This document shows positions 1 through 10,456 of a DNA stretch of 64,000 nucleotides, one piece after another. Under the pieces are notes generated by a model. That model saw only the letters and a program-made list of their open reading frames with translations. It had not been told where the DNA came from and made no database searches. The translations under genes and the position numbers were made by a program. Origin of the DNA: Bombardia bombarda (taxonomy: Eukaryota; Ascomycota; Sordariomycetes; Sordariales; Lasiosphaeriaceae); contig JAULSR010000003.1 in the NCBI GenBank assembly GCA_030512295.1, positions 124,001-188,000 of the forward strand, written 5' to 3'. Numbering within the stretch: the first letter of the stretch is position 1; the number at the start of each line of letters is the position of its first letter.

Positions 1-1785
1 TGCTGGCTTGCGTCGTCGCCAGTTGTTGTTTCTTTCTTTTTTCTTTTTCTTGTTTTCTTCCGCTTCCAACCATGCATGCATAGGGGGGTCCACATGCAAC
101 TAATATTTCCAAAAGTACCTTGGGGAGGATATCTTGTCTGATTCCACACATTCTGTCACTTGATACCAGATCATTCTCTGGATGGGTTTCCGCTTCAGTA
201 CTCTACTTAGTAGCTGGCTTTGGATGGCTACATTGATGTCTCGAACAAATAGCAAACGTAAATGTTCACACTTTGCATACAAGTGTATAGTGGATCTATA
301 GAAAACTGGAGCTTTTCAACTCAAGTTCCAATTCAACCCAAATACCATACTCACACTGTTCAGATAATCCATGCATGACATAAGTGGGCGGCTATCCACT
401 TCAATGTTTGTGAGGCACAGAACCTGTACACACCAAGACTGACAGTGGTTACAACATCAACTGATCTTTTACGCGGTGGAAAAGGGTCATGCTACACAAG
501 AACATTTCGCGTACCTAGTTAGGCGGCTCCCCGCAGCTGTCAAAATACAGTGCAACCATTGCCATATTCTAGCACAGAAACTCATCAAGACGTCAATTCT
601 CCCCCAATCCCGACGCATATTCTGATCTCACAGGCGCACCCGTCGGGTCTGTGTCTGGCTGGTAGCATTTTTTCCCGTCTGGGGAGTCACACATGGGGCT
701 CTGGTTGGCTTTACCTCCATGCCAATGCCGCTGTTCATACCACCCCAAGATGTTCCTGTGTGCTGACAGCCTGACAGTATAGTGGTACTTGGCGTTCGTC
801 ATGAACATTGTTCGTGGTTACCTTATTGTTCTGTCTCGACTTCTTTACTCGTGTTATATCCATCGTCAAAATCTTTACTCCCCGTGGTGCCCTGAATACT
901 ACCTTGTGCCATCGGCACGCTGTTGGTCTGTCGTTAAGTTGAGCTGCAGTATCTTGCCCTGGTCCATGAGACGAGCCAATAGGTTCAAAGAAAATGAATC
1001 AGGCTTCCAGATACGATACGACCTAGTGTTGGTCGAATAAAGTAATGTCATTGGTTATCTGTTCTCCTAAGGTTCCATACGGCGCCAACAGGTAATTAGA
1101 AAATAAGTTTATCTTTATTTTATAGCAATAGGACTATTTTATTGCCGGAGAACAATGTCCTGCAGGGGACAATCGCACGACGGGGTCCAAGGATAGCCTT
1201 CATTTTATAAGAAATCTATTTTATAAGTATATACTATTATTATAAGGATATACCCTTTCCTCCCTAGCTTCATATTACATTGTATTATAATATTATAAGG
1301 CGTAATCTAATGTATCTCAAAGCTTTAAAAAAGAAAAGGTAGTTATAACTTCCTTTATTTAAAATAATTTTCCGGCTTAATGATTATTTCCGTTTTAAAT
1401 ATAATTCCTTTCTCTTTTGTAGCAAAAGATTTATTTTTATAAAAAAATCTCCATCTTGGGACTATCGTGCGATAATCTTACTCAGGGGGATTGTCCCTCG
1501 GCTATAAAATATAATCCACTATATATTTATAAATATGCGTTGGCGCGCTATGGTTGTTGGTATCTAATTGCCATTGTACCTAGCGCGATCTGACTAACCC
1601 CGTCTTTATGGGATGGTGGATGAATATCTAAACAACCAGACTTGGTTCAATGTAACTTGACCATATTATGAAGGCGTTCAACGCTCTCCACTTAGGCACC
1701 AGAGATTTACTATTCTCAGAAACCATTAGCAGAAATGGCAAAGCATTCATCGGTTTCGTTTAGGCCCTTTTATCCCTCCTGTTGC
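1..1785. other. Intergenic, partly AT-rich; no gene seen
   Basis: No reading frame here has recognisable domains; all are short and overlap others on both strands. The stretch from about 1080 to 1560 is strikingly AT-rich and contains the foldback element listed separately. The remainder is the region downstream of the BNR_4 gene, which is transcribed leftward and ends at 1786. Confidence 0.6.
1075..1553. mobile_element. MITE-like foldback element, about 480 bp, AT-rich
   Basis: The left end reads CCATACGGCGCCAAC and the reverse complement of the right end reads CCATAGCGCGCCAAC. Inward from both, the arms remain alignable: a TTTTAT-rich stretch, then GCCG..AG..ACAAT, then ATCGCACGA, then a GTCC(C)AAG block. 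The imperfect inverted repeats are at least about 115 nt per arm, perhaps 150, around an AT-rich core with no coding capacity. This is the form of a non-autonomous TIR DNA transposon decayed by mutation; the AT bias would fit repeat-induced point mutation, though I have not computed dinucleotide indices. A clear target-site duplication is not visible (at most TT), so the exact ends are uncertain. Confidence 0.6.
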
Positions 1786-3186
1786 TCAAAGTTGAAAGTC
1801 GACAACCACAACATTCTTTTTGTTCGGCCCATCATTGCCATCAGCAAGAGCAAACAACGATAGCACATTGTCATACTCCACTCTAGCAGAGTCGACTAAA
1901 GGCTCTCCTGTAAGCCCGCTTCCCACCCACACCTCCTCATATGCGGCATATTCTGTGTCTTTGCTCGCCTTCAGTATCCGCATCGTTGCGGAGACTGAGT
2001 CAGGAAGGATAATGTACAGATGCCCATCCCTGCTTACAACCAGCCTGCCACGTCTGCTTCCCTCACCGATGGGCTGTAATGGTCTTTGTGACCATAACCC
2101 TTGGGGGGAACGATAGTAATGTTTCCATAGATAGTCTCCATCAGTCGTGTCCCTGTTCAGGACATGCACGCCCCCATCGTGATCAATAGCCTGGGCCTCT
2201 TGGTTCATTAGCCCCGAGCCCCTGGGAATGTCAAAGGCTACAATGCCGGGGGCGTCGTTGGTGATGGTTCCGCCTTGTTTCAGGTCGGCAATGACGTCGG
2301 CGGCGCCGTTCCTCCACGTGTACCCATTGTCGTCGCTGTAGGCGTAGCAGATGTTGTGGTTATTGGCGGCACTGTTGGGGCCGGCCTGTTGCTTGTGCTT
2401 TGTGTCGAGTGGGTCGTCCCAGCCAGGGTAGTAGACAAACGCGCGGTAGACCCAAGTCAGGTGGAGGCGGCCATTGCGATGGTCAATGCCGTGGACGTAG
2501 GGATTGCTTTGTAGTCCGGTCAGTGGCGTGCCGACAAAGGAGAATACCCCCGCGTTGGCGCGGTAGAGATAGAGATGATCGTTGCCCAAGCCCGCCTTGC
2601 CGTCACGGAACGAGCAGAACATGTCGTTGCCCACGAAGCCAAACCGCGGGTAGGTCACATAGTGGAAATGCTTGTGCGTAGACGGCAGGCCGGGGAGGTA
2701 GTCGAGGGTGGGGGTGAACAAGGCGGGCGTCCAGTCAAAACGGGCGGGATCGCGTGCGAGGTTTCGGACCGAATATCGGTATCGTAGACTGGAGGCGTTG
2801 AGTTGGAGAGCAGAAAAGGTGTTACACGAGGTCTTGTAGCACTGCACTCACATATCGCAGTGGTGGTCATACGACAGGTGTATGGTGCCATCCCCGGGGC
2901 AAATCCCCAGCTGGACCGTATTGTGCCCGTCATCCATCGTCTGGGCGTAGTCGTTCAAAGCCATGACCTCCCACGTCCCCGAGGGGAGCGCCCGCCTCGC
3001 CAGGTGGACATACAGGGGCTCAGGAGCTGCATCGGACTCGGGACGAAGGCAGCTGTAGAAGGCTGCGTACTGCCATCCGTTGCAGGAGACGATAGCATCC
3101 TGCTGGAAGGCATTGCCATTTAGAATGCATCGACGGTGGGCAGGGTCAGTGCCCAGGACCGAGACGCTGGGACCATTAAGAAGCAT
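1786..3186 (-). CDS. BNR_4-type beta-propeller protein, possible polysaccharide lyase
   Basis: Two exons, 3186..2852 and 2788..1786, joined across a 63-nt intron (GTGAGT..CAG); the junction reads ..HHC-D-I-LRYRYS and gives about 445 residues. Visible motifs are NGNAFQQDA and NGWQYAAFY near the N-terminus, DGHN, GDGTIHLSYDHH, a YPRF segment and a later SDDNGYTW segment. This order fits BNR repeat family 4, a seven-bladed propeller fold. The fold is shared with some polysaccharide lyases, including rhamnosyl-glucuronate lyases acting on arabinogalactan side chains, so lyase activity is a reasonable inference but not shown. The start is uncertain: the frame is open to a TAG near 3222 and the first in-frame ATG is at 3186, leaving no signal peptide, so a short upstream exon may be missing. 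It is divergent from the sugar permease at 4798. Confidence 0.7.
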
Positions 3187-4797
3187 GATGAGACTATCCC
3201 CGATCCCCACGAAATGCCATCTCCTGGTCTAGAGCTCGCTGGTCCCGGTGTGGGTGGCCACCTTTGTATGCCCGATGGAGGCATGGATGCTTCCGCCTGA
3301 TTTGTGGATAAATAGATGCCGGATCAAGTGGCTGCTTTGGTCCGGCAGACGCCTGTCTCTTCTCTTAGACCCCGGTTGTGGGGAGGAGGATTGATTATAT
3401 CTCGGACAGGGGTGGTGAAAAAGTAACCAGCATTCTAGAACTGACTTGGAATTCTGAGATGCTATTGCCAATCTATCGGTCTATGGCTCGACTGGCTAAA
3501 TTGAGCCTGCGGCTTGGAGCCAGTCCGTGGGGTGATTTCGTTCTAAGTGGTCACTACAGCGCATACCCCCTTGCAGTTGAGGACAGCAATTGAGGACAGC
3601 AGTTGGTGTAACAAGAATCTTGAAGTGGGGCGGCATGGTGGATGGAAATCATGGAATCGTGGAATCGTGGAAACAATCCATCATTCCTTCCATTCTACAT
3701 ACGAGAAGTACCGAGCTATTGTCCCCGTGGGGAGGAAGGAGCCACCATCCCTGATCCCCGCCTCAACTGACCGGTCAGTCCCCTGCGACTTCCCCAGTTT
3801 TGGTCTTTGTCGTCGTGGCCGCCTGCTCGGGGTAAACAAGACAGCAGCGGGAAGGCACGATAGAGCAAAAGACTAATAACAGTAAGATAGAGTCAGTGAT
3901 TGGAGAATTAGAACTAGAAACCCACCTCGCCCCTCCACTCCCACGAATAGGCTAATTGATAGCTGGCCGACTTGGCAATGGAGCCGAGACAAAGAGAGGA
4001 TTGGCTCAGCGGCTACCCACCTCTGCATCCGCTGACCTGCCCGAACCCGAACATCTCTGGCGCCCACAAATCCAATGCCTAGAAAGACCCGAAAGTCACA
4101 CCATCTCACATCGAGTTTGCCAGCCTCTTCCAGCGTCCCCTGCTGGATCTGCAGCCGCCTGCGTCCAAGGCCATCTGCTTGCTCTCCATTTTCTCGACGA
4201 GATCAATAATCGCGATTGACGCAGACAGGGCATCAATCCCCCCTCGTGCCTCCCCACCCCCTCCTTGGTGGAAAAATGGCGACGCAACCTTGGTCCCGAC
4301 ATTGTGACGTTGGGGTAGCTACACTAGTCCCAACTCCCAAGGCAAGGGAGCTGGGGGGTTAGCCGGCACGGCAGGTGTCGTTTTGGCCCATCGTGCCCCA
4401 GTAAGACATTGGATCTTCGCAGTGGGCGTGTGGGGGAAACAAAGCAGGTGGAGAGGCTCGATAACTAGGAAACGGGCCGGACTCCATGGCAGATCGCCAA
4501 TCAGACGACAACGGCACACCCGTCCGCCCGTGCAGCGAGCGATTGATTGCCATGCATGGCCGTCGTAGCTGTCTGTCTGTTTGGTACCGTGTCTAGCATG
4601 GATGATGGGCCTGGCTGGGTGCAAACTACAAAAAGGCTGCGATGGTACCCGCCCACCGGTTCCTAGCCAGGCATTCTATATTTCACTCCCTCTCGAATCG
4701 CTTCGCTTCAGCAGGGGAAACATCCCTCGAGTCGTGCGTCCACTGAACATACCGTCCACGTCCACGCCGGACCTTACTCCAACGACAGTCGCCAAAC
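3187..4797. other. Divergent intergenic region between BNR_4 protein and MFS permease
   Basis: About 1.6 kb between two divergent start codons, so it should hold both promoters and perhaps a short first exon for the BNR_4 gene. No reading frame here resembles a known protein. A direct repeat of GGAATCGT occurs near 3652-3669. Confidence 0.5.
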
Positions 4798-6555
4798 ATG
4801 GGTGCCACCTCACACAAGATCTTGCAAAAGATCGTCAAGAATGAGGCCATGGCCACAGATCCCTCCGAGATCTATGGCTGGAGGGTCTATCTTCTTGCCT
4901 GCTCGGTGTGTTGTCTTCCTGTCTACCTCGCTTTGTTGATATAGTCCCTAACCTCCATGGTTTTTACAGGCCTGCTTTGGCGCCATGTCGTTCGGATGGG
5001 ACTCATCTGTCATCGGCGGCGTCATCGTCCTGCCACCCTTTGTGGCCGACTACGGCCTTGGTACCTCCAACTCGATCGCGGCGGCCAACCTCGCCTCCAA
5101 CATCGTGTCAACTCTCCAGGCTGGTTGCTTTCTTGGCGCCCTTGTTGCATCTCCCCTCACGGATCGCTATGGCCGCAAATGGTGCCTGATCGGCGTGTCT
5201 CTTATCATTCTTATCGGCGTCATCATGCAGTCGGCATCCAGCGGCAACCTGGGTCTCATGTATGCTGGCCGCTTCATTGCGGGTGTCGGTGTGGGTGCTG
5301 CCAGCACAATCAACCCGACCTACGTATCTGAGAACTCGCCACGTGCCATCCGCGGTCTCCTCACCGGCCTCTACCAGCTGTTTATTGTCACGGGTGGCAT
5401 GATTGCCTTTTGGATCAACTACTCTGCCAGTCTGCATTTCCAGGGTAAGATGCAGTATATCTTCCCCTTAGCCATCCAGGCCCTACCCGCCCTGTTGCTA
5501 TGTGCTTGCATGCTTCTGTGCACTGAGTCTCCCCGTTGGCTGGCTCGCAAGGACCGCTGGGAGGAGACAAAGCGCGTCTTGTGCCGCATTCGCAACCTGC
5601 CGCCAACCCATCCCTACATACAGGAGGAGTTCCAAGAGATTGTCGACCAGCTCGAGTTTGAACGTAACCTGATCGGTGACGCCACCTTCTGGAAGTTGCA
5701 AAAGGAAATGTGGACCATCGCGGGCAATCGCAAGCGCGCTCTCATCAGCATCTTCCTCATGATCTGCCAGCAGATGACGGGCACCAACGCCATCAACACC
5801 TACGCCCCCACCATCTTCAAGAACCTGGGCCTGACCGGCACAACCACCAGTCTTTTCAGCACCGGCATCTACGGCATTGTCAAGGTCGTCAGCTGTATTT
5901 GCTTCTTGCTCTTCATGGCCGACTCTCTAGGCCGTCGTCGCAGTCTTCTGTGGACCTCCATCGCCCAGGGCCTCGCCATGTTCTACATCGGCTTATACGT
6001 GCGCATCTCGCCCCCCATTCCTGGTCAGGATGTTCCTCCTGCCGGCTATTTTGCCCTCGTGTGCATCTTCTTGTTCGCTGCGTAAGTCTCCCCTCTTCCT
6101 ATACTTGACAACTGTGATATTGATATCCGTCCAGCTTCTTCCAGTTCGGATGGGGCCCCACGTGCTGGATTTATGCCAGTGAGATTCCCACTGCACGCCT
6201 GCGATCCATGAACGTTTCATACGCCGCCGCCACGCAGTGGCTCTTCAACTTCGTCGTCGCCCAGGCAGTCCCACGCATGCTGGTCACAGTCGGTGCCAAC
6301 GGCTACGGCACCTATCTGATATTTGGCAGCTTTTGCTTCTCCATGTTCTTCTTCGTCTGGTTCTTCATTCCCGAGACCAAGGGAATGTCGCTCGAGGCTA
6401 TGGACGCCCTGTTTGGCGTGACTGACGCACCCACCAAGCCATTAACCGCGCTAGACGACGGCTTCGCTGGCAACGAGCGCCGGTCGCCATCGCCCTCGCA
6501 GTCCAACAAGAGCCCCCAGGAGAAGACGCAGCATTCCGAGATTGCCGCAGCTTAA
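4798..6555 (+). CDS. MFS sugar/quinate-type permease
   Basis: Three exons, 4798..4905, 4970..6081 and 6135..6555, give 546 residues, the usual length for fungal sugar porters. The first exon encodes a cytosolic leader ending GWRVYLLACS and splices in phase to ACFGAMSFGWDSSVIGG, the start of TM1. Sugar porter signatures are present: DRYGRKW after TM2, AGRFIAGVGVGAAS, ESPRWLARKDRWEE after TM6, QQMTGTNAINTYAPTIF in TM7 and PETKGMSLE after TM12. The N-terminal sequence resembles the quinate permease branch, whose members carry quinate or various monosaccharides by proton symport at the plasma membrane; the substrate cannot be read from sequence. The divergent BNR_4 neighbour suggests, weakly, a sugar released from plant polysaccharide. 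Confidence 0.9.
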
Positions 6556-8063
6556 ATGAGTTCACTTCTCTTTTATTGGTAGGGGGAGTGTTTGTTGACT
6601 GCGTGCCTTATATATAATGAAATGAACATGTTAATGGTGTCATGAACATATAGTTCCATTGATACGCGGCCACTGATTAACTGTGAAAACATTGGCTCCT
6701 TACTAACTCGTTCATTCTCGCGTTATGCGATACAAAATCACGATATATGAGTAACAAGAAGTGAAGTTGTTTACATAAACGAAGAACATGAGATTTGCCC
6801 TGACCTTCCCCGCCGGCTAGAATCTAGAACCACTTGTTGGAAGTAATAGCACGACTGTCGGCCCGTCGCGTTTGAATATTAACCATGTGTGCTATCCATG
6901 CATTGCGACGTCACCGGCAGTCACCGTCAGAAAGTACGTACGCTACCTGCCCATGCACAAAGAGGACTATAGATCATGTAACGCTGTTGTTCGGTGAACG
7001 AGAAAGAAACATGGTCTTGCACCCACATCGGTCGCATGTAAAACTATTCAATTTTTTTATTTTATTTTTGGCAGATCATTCAGTTACGCTCACATCAAAT
7101 TAATGAATGCTAATACTACTAGAAGGAAATTTGAAAGAATAAGAAAACACACAGGGCTCGGTATGTCCATGTCATCCACGCTGTGTCCAGAGTTGAGTCT
7201 TAATCAAGTATCTCCTCCAAATGTTGCAGGAATTCGAAAAGAAAAAGATACAACTGCCATCCTATGGAAATATAGATCGCAAGGAATAAATTGCAATTGT
7301 ATAAATGTGACATTTATGTCATTGACGTCGTGTCGACAACGTCATGAATGAAATGACACAAGTGCATCTTAACCACCACTCACCCATGTCCAACGAGATA
7401 GGTAGGTACGTTAGGTAGGTGCGGATTATAATCGCTTATTGACGTTTACCAATACCGATAGACCGATGCGGTGCATGCCTAGCTGAACACATCGAGCAGA
7501 GCAGACAGATTTGCAGGCTCGTATTTGGTCAGCAGGAGACATACTCCGAGTTGAACGGACGTCGTTGTCTAGTGGGGTTGCACATTTCACAACTTGTTGA
7601 AAGACTAAGAATTGCAGTGCTCTTGGAGATCAATAATCTAAAATGAGCATGCGAAGGTCACTCTGGAATGAAAACTGCAGTGCAAAGTCTGAATCTGAAT
7701 CCCATACCTACGGTATCCTGTATTCTAGTACTTGCCATGGAGGTAAGCGAAGGATCGCGGGGTAGGTATGCGCCAAGGCGGCACACTAACAGTGGATGAA
7801 CTGGGACAGGCCGCCCACTGTTGGCTAAAAGTCAATCCTGACCGCGCACAACCTCAGCCATCAGACAGAGAGAGGGTCATGTATGTTGGTACAGCACTGA
7901 AAGTGCAAACTTTATTGATTAGGTATATATGTTTAAAGAAGAGTAAGCGTAGCTTTCACTCTCAGGTATCTCGTAATAATTTGGACAAAATGTCGACACG
8001 GCTTCCTTTCACGCATGATAGCATCGCTTATGTCGGCAAATACAACCTCCGCGGCTGACGAGT
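6556..8063. other. Convergent intergenic region, no gene seen
   Basis: About 1.5 kb between the convergent MFS and OPT genes. Reading frames are short and without recognisable domains. GTAGGTA-type motifs occur near 7401-7420 and 7763. The proximal ends should hold the 3' UTRs of both genes. Confidence 0.5.
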
Positions 8064-10456
8064 TTAGCACTCGTTCAGGGGGCAGGCAATCTGGGTGCCC
8101 TTGGTATAGCCATCGACACCCGCAAGAGTCAGAATGGCACCGACAACACCGCCAAGACCTTCGCCAGCAATGAAGCCTAAACACATAAAACGTTAGTGCC
8201 AAGACAATAAGATGCGAACTGAGATGCGAGACTAAAAGCTTACCGGCAGCAAGAGCATAACCGTAGAGGTCCCATGTGCGCATGTCATACTTTCTCCAGA
8301 GAGCGGCAATGATGGCGCCAAGGAGCGCAGCATTGGCGAAGACGGGAGCAGGAATGACCCAGGACAGGGCGATGGCACCCCAGTTGGGCAGCCAGTCGCG
8401 GTACTTCTCACGGTGGCCGACCAGGTAGTAGTGGCGGACGATGACTTGGATGATGGATACGACACCCATAACAATGGAGAAAATGCCAGATGTCAAGGGA
8501 ATCTTGACCTTAGGGTCAGTGACGGCCCTAGCAACGGCAGCCCACGCCGTCACGGACGGAACAGCGAAGGGGCAGTGCTCCTCTGACAAGTTGGGGTCGT
8601 AGATGCACGGGTAGGCCGATGTAAACAGCACGAAGAGGCCAGGAGCGAGCCATACGGCGCAGAATGTACCCATGGCCTGTGCAATCCACTGCTTGATAGG
8701 CGAGGTGCCAATAAGGAAGCCTGTTCGGAAGTCGCCGACCAGCGAGGTAGCAACATCAGCACCGCCCGAGGCCAGGCCACCGGCCACAAGGTTGAGCTTC
8801 TGTGCATGTAGAACGCTGTATCCAGCGCCTGACGTGGCAGCGCCGAAGACAAGCTGTGTCGCCTTGGAGGCGGCGGTGAGGGGAGTGTTGTCCGTCACCG
8901 CGCCGATCTGGATAGCAAGGAAGGAGAACAGGAATGCGAGAACGCACGACAGAATTGTCAAGCCGGGGTGCATCTCCCACTGGAATTGGAAGATGAGCAT
9001 GCCGATGACGACTGTGGCGATGAGACCAACAATCCACATCCAAGCCTGAACCTGCTCCTCCTTGGGGGCGGGATCCTCAATCTCATCCTCGCCCTTGACG
9101 CGGAGCTGGCCATGCTTGGCGAAAAATGCATTGGTCTTGCCGCGCGCGACCAGCCTCGTGTTGATGCCGTTGCACGACTGGTTCCAAAGGGACTTGAAAC
9201 CGATCCAGATGACCTTGTACTGGATCAAGAGTTCGGCCATGGAGGCGCACACCATGACCATGACACCGGGCCAGAGGAGCCAGTACCGAGGGGAGGGTGT
9301 TCGTTCGCCAAGCTTGCTCAAGGAGAAGAATGTATAGTACGAGTCCCACTGCGGGTCATCCGGGGCTATCTGGAGGCCAATGCACTCGCCATAGTGGACG
9401 AGAAGGGGGCCGATAAGGCCCCAGGCAAGAAGAGATCCAATGAACATGGAGATGGCAGGGTTGAGACCAATCAGGATACCGGAGCCAATGAAGGCCGGGG
9501 TCCATTCAAAGTACCAGCCCCATGACTCAATGTTCAGGGCCCAGCTGGTATAGCCACTCCAGATGTGAATCCAGGTGAAGACATGCCAGTCGTAGAGAAT
9601 GCCGATGGCATAGTACGAGACAACACGGTGGATGAAAGAGGCGCCGAAGGCGAGACCCAGGCATTTGAGCTTCTTGACTGCCGCCACACTGCCAGCAGCA
9701 CCGGCATGCATGGAGCGGATGGTCAGGGCCACAGCCGTGGGGGTGGGGAACATGAGCTTCAGCTCACGAGCGACGTGAATGATGAAAAATTTGCGGAGGG
9801 GCGTGACGAAGAAGAGACCCAAGAAGGAGCAGACGATGGTGATTGTGAAGATGGCACCGATCTGGTCCTTGGGCTTTGCGCCTGGGCCAAATACTTCGAG
9901 CTGGTACATGGCAGGAATACCGGCAACGAAGATACCGGCGATACCTCCGGCGCCGGTCGCTGCGGCCTGGACGATGGAGTTCTCTTGTGGGCCAAAGAAT
10001 CCACCAATGATGGGGAGACCTTTACCCGACTTCTCGAAGAACTTGAGGATGCCGTAGCCAAAGATGGCACCGAACATGGAGGCGCCGAAAGTGAAACCCG
10101 TCTTCAGACCTGACAGATTGTTAGACAAAGCACAAGGAGAGTAGCGAGCAAGACAGGGCGTCAGGCGGCTGAGAAATGAACTCACCTAGGTACAGGTTAG
10201 AGGCGCTGACGAGGGAGCCGAGGATGCAACCGGTAATGACAGCTCGGAAGGTAAGAGGATTCCCCTCGAAGGGGAGCTCGGCGTCCATGGCAAGCGGGCG
10301 GTACAGATCCTCGTCCACGATGACATCCTCGGAGACATCGATCTTGAGGTCGTCCTTGATGTCGCCAGCGGTCTCGTATGGAGGGTTGGTCTCGGCAAAG
10401 GGGTGGACGGTGCCGGCCGCCGTGGCGTGGACCGTCTGCTTCTCGTCGTCCGCCAT
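8064..10456 (-). CDS. OPT-superfamily oligopeptide/metal-chelate transporter
   Basis: Three exons, 10456..10186, 10109..8244 and 8176..8064, give 749 residues. The first intron (76 nt) joins NLYLG to LKTGFTFGASMFGAIFGYG, a hallmark of the YSL-like branch of OPT proteins. The second intron (67 nt) lies near the C-terminus, after GYALAA; the last exon encodes FIAGEGLGGVVGAIL and ends PLNEC. Reading through that second intron would give a false C-terminus. A hydrophilic N-terminal tail of about 65 residues precedes many hydrophobic segments; NTPLTAASKATQLVFG and NLVAGGLASGGADVA are typical inner motifs. OPT proteins import small peptides, glutathione conjugates or metal chelates by proton coupling, usually at the plasma membrane. 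The substrate here is unknown. Confidence 0.92.

Noticed and set aside
8968..10113. Plus-strand frames of about 180 codons opposite the OPT gene
   Set aside because: Antisense shadows of the transporter's coding strand.
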